Source: an uncultured Bacilli bacterium
GTDB taxonomy: Bacteria; Bacillota_I; Bacilli_A; RF39; UBA660
Direction of reading: 5' to 3'
Length of the DNA stretch: 5,011 nucleotides
NCBI GenBank assembly: GCA_947598455.1
Contig: CANQFI010000109.1
Location: 1-5,011, forward strand
Positions 1 through 4,352 of this stretch are shown here, one piece after another (position 1 is the stretch's first letter; every line of letters begins with the position of its first letter). Under the pieces are notes generated by a model. It saw nothing but the letters and a program-made list of their open reading frames with translations, made no database searches and had not been told where the DNA came from. A program made the position numbers and the translations under genes.

Positions 1-12
1 TAAAAAAAAGAT

Positions 13-19
13 AGGAGGT
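13..19 (+). promoter_or_regulatory. Strong Shine-Dalgarno deciding a GTG start
   Basis: AGGAGGT lies 6 nt before the GTG at 26. It is a near-perfect anti-SD match at ideal spacing, and it is what selects the non-ATG start of the lipoprotein gene. The first in-frame ATG is codon 27, which would delete the whole signal peptide. Confidence 0.85.
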
Positions 20-25
20 AGAACA

Positions 26-403
26 GTGAGAAAGTTGAGTTTGTTGTTTATATTGACTTTTTTAGTATCTATTACTACTGGTTGCGGTAGTAGTAAAATT
101 GTAATGACTTGTACTACTAATCAAAATTCAACCGGTGTAGACATTAATATTAAAGAGGCAATAACTTTTAAAAACAATAGAATTATAGATGCAACAGTAA
201 CAACTACAAGTACTTTTGAAAACGCAGAAGCAGCTGAAATTTTTACAGAAAAATATCAAAGCACTGAAGGCGCAGAAGTAAAAAAAGATGGTAATGTTGT
301 AACTGTAATAGAAAAAGATGATATTCCAAATAATGAAGTAGTTGCTGAAGAATTGAAGCAAACATACGAAGAAGATGGTTGGACATGTAGTATTTCTAAA
401 TAA
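26..403 (+). CDS. Small probable lipoprotein, function unknown
   Basis: This is a 125-aa protein. Residues 2-19 form a typical lipoprotein signal peptide: basic MRK, then a hydrophobic stretch, then ITTG ahead of Cys20. The lipobox is imperfect, with Thr rather than Leu at -3, but Cys20 followed by GSS fits a lipidated N-terminus, so the mature protein of about 106 aa should sit on the outer face of the membrane. It is soluble and acidic beyond that, with two further cysteines: Cys29 just after the anchor and Cys121 in a C-terminal GWTC motif. These could form a disulfide joining the two ends (inference). Small lipoproteins with a Cys soon after the lipobox and a C-terminal G-[WYF]-T-C motif resemble a recurrent type in gut Firmicutes/Mollicutes; this is from memory and unverified. 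The GTG start is set by the SD at 13-19. The stop codon overlaps a terminator hairpin, so the gene is probably transcribed apart from the next one. Its own promoter would lie left of the window. Confidence 0.85.
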   Translation: MRKLSLLFILTFLVSITTGCGSSKIVMTCTTNQNSTGVDINIKEAITFKNNRIIDATVTTTSTFENAEAAEIFTEKYQSTEGAEVKKDGNVVTVIEKDDIPNNEVVAEELKQTYEEDGWTCSISK

Positions 404-437
404 AATTCATGGTTTTTAAATCCTGAATTTTTATTTT
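402..437 (+). terminator. Intrinsic terminator overlapping lipoprotein stop codon
   Basis: Bases 402-409 plus 411-412 pair with 422-431. This gives a 10-bp stem with T410 bulged and a 9-nt loop (413-421). G411/G412 pair with C422/C423 and C408 pairs with G425. The 3' arm runs directly into a T-rich tract to 437. The hairpin begins inside the TAA stop (401-403) and ends just before the ATG at 443, so it should end the lipoprotein transcript and limit read-through into the protease gene. Confidence 0.65.
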
Positions 438-442
438 ATAGA

Positions 443-1234
443 ATGGTCGATGATTTAAAAATGTTACAAATATTATTTAGTTTTTTACCTTTAATTATTA
501 TAACTATTTTTTTACTTATAATAAAAGGAAAACATATTGATTTTAAAAATTTATATTTTTGGGGCTTAATGTCTCTCATTATGTCATATGCGCTTAATTA
601 TATAATTGAATTATTATGGCCAGGCGTAAATATAGATTACAAATATGGGGATACTTTTACTAAGTTTTTTGCCTTTTTAATTACAATTGGTTTTGTTGAA
701 GAATTTTCAAGATATCTTTCTTTAAAATTTTCTAAACCTAAAACTAAATATGAAATATTAATAAATGTTATATATATTTCCCTTATTTTTACAGCGTATG
801 AAGATTATTCATATATTGGCCTTGCCAATGATCCTATAAAACTAGGAATAATTAGAGTTTTTACTCCTGTTCATCTTTTGTTTGCATTAATAATGGCTTA
901 TTTTTTTATAAAAGCTTTAAAATCAAAAGAAAACAATAATAATACTCTAAGAATTATTTATGAAGCAATAGCTTTAATAGTACCTATTTTATTTCATACA
1001 ATCTATGATTTTATCTTAAAAGATTATCCTATTAATAGATTAAATATATTAATAATTTTATTAATTTGTATTATATCTTATGGCTTGACTTTTTTAGCTA
1101 TTTATAATGTTAATAAAAATAGTGAAGAAATAGCAATAATTAAAAATAATAAAGGCGCTAATGTTTTTAAAATTATTATTATAATATTGTTTAGCTTATT
1201 TTATATATATGCTTTTCATATAAGTTTGTTATAG
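443..1234 (+). CDS. PrsW-like intramembrane protease (CPBP/Rce1-type fold)
   Basis: This 263-aa integral membrane protein has about eight hydrophobic segments (roughly residues 9-27, 37-57, 74-88, 105-119, 138-157, 171-186, 201-222 and 242-262). It carries the ordered motifs of the PrsW family: a glutamate pair E86-E87 in EExxR (family usual EExxK), YEDYSY with E120 (usual FExxxY), H144 in TPVHLLF, and H185 in HTIYDF. In PrsW the Glu pair and His are needed for proteolysis. Bacillus subtilis PrsW makes the first cut in the anti-sigma factor RsiW. The substrate here is unknown and no anti-sigma or ECF sigma gene is nearby. The start is uncertain: neither ATG 443 nor the in-frame ATG 461 (codon 7) has a recognisable SD. 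The upstream terminator implies separate expression, although no convincing promoter is visible. Lys-to-Arg at residue 90 is conservative, so activity remains plausible. The family call is fairly secure; the substrate and role are not known. Confidence 0.8.
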   Translation: MVDDLKMLQILFSFLPLIIITIFLLIIKGKHIDFKNLYFWGLMSLIMSYALNYIIELLWPGVNIDYKYGDTFTKFFAFLITIGFVEEFSRYLSLKFSKPKTKYEILINVIYISLIFTAYEDYSYIGLANDPIKLGIIRVFTPVHLLFALIMAYFFIKALKSKENNNNTLRIIYEAIALIVPILFHTIYDFILKDYPINRLNILIILLICIISYGLTFLAIYNVNKNSEEIAIIKNNKGANVFKIIIIILFSLFYIYAFHISLL

Positions 1235-1284
1235 ATATAATTTTGAGATATATCGACGTATAAGAAAAAAAATAATTGTCTAAT

Positions 1285-1310
1285 AAAGAAGTAGAAATAC
1301 TTCTTTTTTT
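1285..1310 (+). terminator. Intrinsic terminator of the PrsW-like gene
   Basis: A perfect 9-bp stem (AAAGAAGTA at 1285-1293 with TACTTCTTT at 1298-1306) is closed by a GAAA loop and runs into T's to 1310. It lies about 50 nt after the protease stop codon on the same strand, as expected for a rho-independent terminator. Confidence 0.85.
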
Positions 1311-1350
1311 CAAAAAATTTATTTTGGTAAATAAAAAAAAACTAAATATT

Positions 1351-1385
1351 GCAAAACAAAAGAGTACATAATTACTATGTACTCT
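1351..1385 (-). terminator. Intrinsic terminator of the acidic-protein gene
   Basis: A perfect 10-bp stem (AGAGTACATA at 1361-1370 with TATGTACTCT at 1376-1385) has a 5-nt loop. Read on the minus strand it is followed by TTTGTTTTGC (1360-1351), an interrupted U-tract. It sits about 70 nt beyond the stop codon of the minus-strand gene. The plus-strand 3' side (AATTATTG) has no T-run, so it should act mainly on minus-strand transcription. Confidence 0.75.
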
Positions 1386-1394
1386 AATTATTGA

Positions 1395-1422
1395 TAAACA
1401 AATAAAATCTTTTGTTTGTTTA
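1395..1422. repeat. A/T-rich inverted repeat between convergent genes
   Basis: TAAACAAATAAA (1395-1406) pairs with TTTGTTTGTTTA (1411-1422) around a 4-nt loop. On the plus strand this is 12 bp with one G-U wobble (T1403-G1414). On the minus strand that pair is an A/C mismatch. No T-tract follows on either strand, so it is not a classical terminator. It may protect the 3' end of the minus-strand mRNA from exonucleases (inference). Confidence 0.4.
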
Positions 1423-1455
1423 CCTAAGATCATATAACTTAATATATTACAGATA

Positions 1456-2148
1456 TCAATCCTCATTAAGTTTATCTTCAAGGCTTTCTCTAATATCTTC
1501 GTCAATATCTTCGACAACATCAAGAAATCTATCGATAAATTCGTTATCTAACCATTTTGAATAAGCTAAGAAATAATCTAATATATCCATAAAATCATCT
1601 TCATCATAGTCTTCAAGTTCATCTTCAAAACTTTCCCAAAATTCATCATCATCAGTATATAAGGCTAATATTTTTCCAATAAAATCATATACCTTATTTT
1701 CATCTTTCTTCTTATCAGAAGAAACAGTGTATTGAACTATATTTCCACCATTAGGTTCAAGATAACGATATCCAATATAACCTTCATAAGAAATATTTGG
1801 ATATTTTTTTTCTAATTTTTCTAATGTCATTTTTAAAGCAGTATCGCCACTTACATCTGCTGCAAACACATCACCATTATCATAAGAAATTAAAAAACTA
1901 TCAAACGAAATAAAGATGCCCTTATCAAAATCCGAAATACTAAATGGTTGAAGTATATCTTTATCCTTTTCTACACAATTTCCATATTTTTCTTCCACTT
2001 GATCTAATAAAAGATTCCATTCTTCCAAAAAGGTCTCCTTAAAAAAATTTTTTATTTCTTCTTTCATAGAATCTTCACAAAATATTTTTAAACCACTTAT
2101 ACTATCACAATCATATAAGCTCCAAAAAATACCTTCATCTAAAATCAT
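1456..2148 (-). CDS. Uncharacterised, extremely acidic protein
   Basis: I do not recognise a named family for this 230-aa protein. It has no signal peptide or membrane segment and is predicted cytoplasmic. I count 62 Asp/Glu against 22 Lys/Arg, a net charge near -40. About 30 of the acidic residues fall in the last 70 residues, which look helical and also carry aromatics (FWESFEDELEDYDEDDF). The middle (about residues 75-145) reads as strand-helix-strand: a beta segment at FLISYDNGDVFAADVSG, an amphipathic helix ALKMTLEKLEKKYP, then YEGYIGYRY and GNIVQYTVSS strands. This could be a small ferredoxin-like alpha/beta unit (inference). ATG 2148 is supported by AAGGAAG (plus-strand 2157-2163) 8 nt upstream and by a consensus promoter behind it. 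The TGA stop is followed two codons later by an in-frame TAA. The gene is monocistronic, with its own promoter and terminator. Possible roles include a nucleic-acid mimic, a phage- or toxin-inhibiting protein, or a metal/partner-binding protein; none is demonstrated. Confidence 0.85.
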   Translation of the reverse strand: MILDEGIFWSLYDCDSISGLKIFCEDSMKEEIKNFFKETFLEEWNLLLDQVEEKYGNCVEKDKDILQPFSISDFDKGIFISFDSFLISYDNGDVFAADVSGDTALKMTLEKLEKKYPNISYEGYIGYRYLEPNGGNIVQYTVSSDKKKDENKVYDFIGKILALYTDDDEFWESFEDELEDYDEDDFMDILDYFLAYSKWLDNEFIDRFLDVVEDIDEDIRESLEDKLNED

Positions 2149-2172
2149 ATTATCATCTTCCTTTCTTAGAAA

Positions 2173-2201
2173 ATTATAAAATTGAGATTCATAGATGTCA
2201 A
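2173..2201 (-). promoter_or_regulatory. Perfect-consensus sigma-A promoter, acidic-protein gene
   Basis: On the minus strand, TTGACA (2201-2196) and TATAAT (2178-2173) are separated by exactly 17 nt. All 12 positions match the housekeeping consensus. Transcription should begin near 2166, immediately before the SD, giving a leader of about 18 nt with no room for a riboswitch. This predicts strong, largely unregulated expression unless a repressor binds over it. Confidence 0.85.
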
Positions 2202-2237
2202 CTATTTAGAGTATTTTCATATTTTGAGGACAATAAA

Positions 2238-2262
2238 AGTATAAAATGAATTAGTATAAAAT
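2238..2262 (+). repeat. Short direct repeat AGTATAAAAT, two copies
   Basis: AGTATAAAAT occurs at 2238-2247 and 2253-2262, offset by 15 bp, inside the divergent intergenic region. In DNA this AT-rich it may be chance. It lies upstream of both gene promoters, so a regulator site is possible. I see no other structure in 2202-2348. Confidence 0.3.
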
Positions 2263-2367
2263 AAAAAATTACATTATAATACTTAATTACAATAAAAAGT
2301 TAAAACTAATAGTAATCTTAGAATTTTTCATTAAATAAATAACAATTCTTTACACTTTAAAAATATC

Positions 2368-2396
2368 TTTAGATAACAACAATTCCTTCTTATGAT
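2368..2396 (+). promoter_or_regulatory. Candidate promoter of the GH3 glycosidase gene
   Basis: TTTAGA (2368-2373) and TATGAT (2391-2396, 5 of 6 matches) are separated by 17 nt, placing transcription start about 22 nt before the ATG. An alternative overlapping pair is TTTACA (2349-2354, 5 of 6) with GATAAC (2372-2377, 4 of 6), also 17 nt apart. Both are weaker than the divergent minus-strand promoter. Which one is used, or whether both are, cannot be settled from the sequence. Confidence 0.45.
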
Positions 2397-2424
2397 AAAA
2401 TTAAAAATAGGAGAAAATTAAAAT

Positions 2425-3936
2425 ATGAAGAAAAAAGTTATTATATTAATAGGTGTCTTTTTAATATTATTTCTTTTAAGCTTCGGCTGTATAAAATTAA
2501 TTGGAAACAATAAAAAAGATTCAATAAATTTCGATAATATGAATCAAAAAATAAATATATCAGATTCAAATAATTTAGACGAAAACTCAAATACAGAACC
2601 TTCATCTGAAAATAGTAGTGAAAAAGATCAAAATCCTGAGGAAAATAACGAATCTGAAGGTGAGATGCCAACAAGCGAACAAGAAAACACAATTACTACT
2701 TCATATATTCCAAATACATCAAGTTCCGGCACTCAAAGCAACACAAATAATAGCAAACAAAGTACAAATTCAGAATCAAGCAATATTCCAAAAGAACCAG
2801 AATCCCAAACTACTACACCTGAAGAAAATCCAAAAAGTATTGAAGAAAGAGTAAACGAAACATTAAATAAAATGACATTAGATGAGAAAATAACTCAAAT
2901 GTTTATTGTTTCATATGATGCCTCAACTATGACAACGCCATTTAAAAATATGTTAAGTACATATAAACCTGGTGGTTTTATTTTATTTTCATACAATAAA
3001 AATATATCGACATACACTAATACATTAAATCTTGTAAATAATATTCAAAGTACTGCCAAAATTCCAATGTTTATCTCAATAGACCAAGAAGGTGGAACAG
3101 TTCAAAGACTAACAGCTTTATCAAATCCATCAGCTACATATATTCCTTCAATGACATTATTAGGAAAAACAAATAATCCTGATTTATCATACAAAGTTGG
3201 TCAAGTAATGGGTGAGGAACTCCGTACATTAGGAATAAATATGAATTTTGCTCCAGTTATAGATGTTATGGATAATGTATCAACCTCAATTATGAAAAAT
3301 CGTAGCTTTGGTAACGATCCAGAAAAAGTTTCAAATATGGGTATAGCACTAGCTAAAGGACTTAAATCAAAAAATGTAATTCCCGTATATAAACATTTTC
3401 CTGGTCATGGCGGAACATCAACTGATTCACACAATGATTTACCAGTATTAAATAAAACTAAGGATGAACTAAAAAACAACGATTTAATACCATTTCAAAA
3501 AGCCATCAACAATGGAGCTGATGTTATAATGATTGGTCACTTATCAATACCTGAAATTGATCCTATATATCCTAGTTCACTATCTAAAGTAATCGTAACA
3601 GATTTACTAAAAAACGAAATGGGCTATAAAGGTCTAGTGGTAACTGATGCCTTAAATATGGATGCATTAGTAAAAAAATTTAGTGAAAAAGAAATATATG
3701 AATTAGCTATTAATGCTGGAGTAGATATCTTATTAATGCCAAATAGTCCATCAAGTGCCTTACAATATATAAAACAAAGCATTAATGAAGGTAAAATTAA
3801 AGAAAGTCAAATAACTGACTCTGTAAGAAAAATATTAACTGTTAAATATAGTTCATTAGTAGAAGGAAACTTATCAAAAGATTATTTAGGAAGCCAACAA
3901 CATAAAAATATTATTGCTCAAATTCCTAGTAATTAA
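2425..3936 (+). CDS. Surface-anchored GH3 beta-N-acetylhexosaminidase (NagZ-like)
   Basis: This 503-aa enzyme is predicted to remove terminal beta-linked GlcNAc from muropeptides or other glycans outside the membrane, as NagZ does in cell-wall recycling. Residues 2-27 are a basic-hydrophobic anchor or signal. Cys22 follows LLSFG, a poor lipobox, so a signal anchor or a lipoprotein are both possible. Residues about 28-139 form a disordered Ser/Thr/Asn/Glu/Pro spacer. The GH3 catalytic domain runs from about 140 to 485. Visible motifs are D220 in IDQEGGTVQR (substrate pocket, R228), R293 in NRSFG, K323-H324 in KHFPGHGGT, the NagZ-type Asp334/His336 acid-base dyad in TDSH, and nucleophile Asp408 in VVTDALNM. 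The catalytic part matches single-domain NagZ (about 340 aa) and lacks the extra C-terminal domain of the B. subtilis enzyme. The start is set by AGGAG at 2409-2413, with 11-nt spacing. The gene is transcribed alone. The GH3 NagZ-type assignment is strong; the physiological substrate is inferred. Confidence 0.93.
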   Translation: MKKKVIILIGVFLILFLLSFGCIKLIGNNKKDSINFDNMNQKINISDSNNLDENSNTEPSSENSSEKDQNPEENNESEGEMPTSEQENTITTSYIPNTSSSGTQSNTNNSKQSTNSESSNIPKEPESQTTTPEENPKSIEERVNETLNKMTLDEKITQMFIVSYDASTMTTPFKNMLSTYKPGGFILFSYNKNISTYTNTLNLVNNIQSTAKIPMFISIDQEGGTVQRLTALSNPSATYIPSMTLLGKTNNPDLSYKVGQVMGEELRTLGINMNFAPVIDVMDNVSTSIMKNRSFGNDPEKVSNMGIALAKGLKSKNVIPVYKHFPGHGGTSTDSHNDLPVLNKTKDELKNNDLIPFQKAINNGADVIMIGHLSIPEIDPIYPSSLSKVIVTDLLKNEMGYKGLVVTDALNMDALVKKFSEKEIYELAINAGVDILLMPNSPSSALQYIKQSINEGKIKESQITDSVRKILTVKYSSLVEGNLSKDYLGSQQHKNIIAQIPSN

Positions 3937-3950
3937 AATAAAATATCATT

Positions 3951-3975
3951 AGGCTAAGTAATTCTTAGCTTTTTT
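3951..3975 (+). terminator. Intrinsic terminator of the GH3 gene
   Basis: GCTAAG (3953-3958) pairs with CTTAGC (3964-3969) around a 5-nt loop. A further G-U and A-U pair (3952-3970, 3951-3971) extend the stem to 8 bp. It runs into a T-tract and a longer T-rich stretch to 3990, starting 15 nt after the stop codon. Confidence 0.85.
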
Positions 3976-4052
3976 AGTTTTTCTTTTTTTAACTAAATAT
4001 TAGTAAACAAAAATTAAAAAAATTTTATGTATTTTATAAAAAAATTTAATTA

Positions 4053-4063
4053 TATGATAAAAT
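4053..4063 (+). promoter_or_regulatory. Possible -10 region upstream of the right-end genes
   Basis: The string TATGATAAAAT occurs here and, identically, at the proposed GH3 promoter -10 (2391-2401). No good -35 hexamer lies 16-18 nt upstream. It is offered only as the best available candidate for transcription of the 4128 and 4353 ORFs. Confidence 0.25.
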
Positions 4064-4078
4064 ATATTACTAAGAAAA

Positions 4079-4114
4079 AAGTTATAAAATTAACAATATA
4101 ATAAGTTATAAAAT
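4079..4114 (+). repeat. 12-bp direct repeat AAGTTATAAAAT, two copies
   Basis: Perfect copies lie at 4079-4090 and 4103-4114, offset by 24 bp, just upstream of the GCGGAGGT ribosome binding site at 4116-4123. The position between a possible promoter and the SD would suit operator half-sites or duplicated -10-like elements. Chance similarity in AT-rich DNA cannot be excluded. Confidence 0.4.
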
Positions 4115-4127
4115 AGCGGAGGTATGT

Positions 4128-4184
4128 ATGATATTTAATATTAAAAAAAAATTTACCGATCTTTTTTCCTTTTTTATCTTATAG
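4128..4184 (+). CDS. Possible 18-codon ORF behind a strong SD
   Basis: GGAGG (4118-4122) stands 5 nt before ATG 4128, which opens a short frame encoding MIFNIKKKFTDLFSFFIL and ending in TAG. The peptide is basic then hydrophobic. Another ATG at 4124 gives only four codons. It may be a genuine small peptide, a leader peptide, or the 5' stub of a gene broken when the transposon fragment arrived; the strong SD is the only support. It ends just before the TnpB-like remnant. Confidence 0.25.
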   Translation: MIFNIKKKFTDLFSFFIL

Positions 4185-4189
4185 GAAAG

Positions 4190-4330
4190 TTCTCCAAAGC
4201 GTAGAAAAAATATTATGATAACTTTAAAAAGTATTTTAATAAAAAAGGTGGTTATCCTAAATTTAAAACTAAAGGAGTAAAAGATAGTTATCGTACAAAC
4301 TATATAAAAAATAAATATAAAGATAAAATA
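4190..4330 (+). pseudogene. TnpB (IS200/IS605 OrfB) fragment, decayed
   Basis: In the frame through 4205, the translation reads FSKA, then TAG, then KKYYDNFKKYFNKK, then GGYPKFKTKGVKDSYRTN and YIKNKYKDKI. The G-[YF]-P-K-F-K ... S-[YF]-R-T-N pattern after an aromatic/Lys-rich helix is the conserved N-terminal part of TnpB, the RNA-guided nuclease of IS200/IS605 elements. The TAG at 4202-4204 sits where TnpB often has Trp or an aromatic (A-W-K), so a TGG-to-TAG change is likely. Only about 45 codons of a protein of about 370-400 aa survive. The start, the RuvC-like catalytic motifs and the zinc-finger region are absent. The frame is open from 4205 to a TGA at 4361, but the likeness fades after about 4330. 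No TnpA or terminal hairpins were recognised. It is a relic, not an active element. The identification rests on motif memory over a short stretch. Confidence 0.6.
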
Positions 4331-4352
4331 ACAGGTATATTGGAGGTATTTT

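Noticed and set aside
404..445. The frame stays open from just after the lipoprotein TAA into the protease gene, hinting at a fusion by stop read-through.
   Set aside because: The 14 intervening codons contain the terminator hairpin and no start codon, and two different membrane topologies would be joined. An open frame over 42 nt is expected by chance.
1456..1458. Genetic code 4 (TGA = Trp), suggested by the low GC.
   Set aside because: Trp residues in all genes use TGG, no gene needs TGA read-through, and reading the TGA at 1456 as Trp would add only two more codons before TAA. Code 11 suffices.
1191..1523. Minus-strand open frame of 110 codons across the convergent intergenic region.
   Set aside because: It spans both terminators and the 3' end of the acidic gene in another frame, and has no SD or family likeness. 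It is a shadow frame.
2274..2280. TATAAT on the plus strand (2275-2280) and on the minus strand (2279-2274) in the divergent intergenic region.
   Set aside because: Neither has a reasonable -35 hexamer at 16-18 nt, and both are far from the gene starts. Such 6-mers are common in this AT-rich DNA.
2521..2841. Possible tandem repeat array in the Ser/Thr/Asn/Glu/Pro spacer.
   Set aside because: Composition is biased, but no repeating unit is visible at either protein or DNA level.
2618..2854. Plus-strand 78-codon frame inside the GH3 spacer region.
   Set aside because: It is an out-of-frame reading of the low-complexity spacer, without an RBS, and Gln/Lys-rich as expected from A-rich codons.
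4015..4050. AT-rich stretch resembling an inverted repeat or transposon end (AAAAAAATTT twice).
   Set aside because: The two halves do not pair when compared base by base. The likeness is a direct A-run/T-run repetition expected in this composition.
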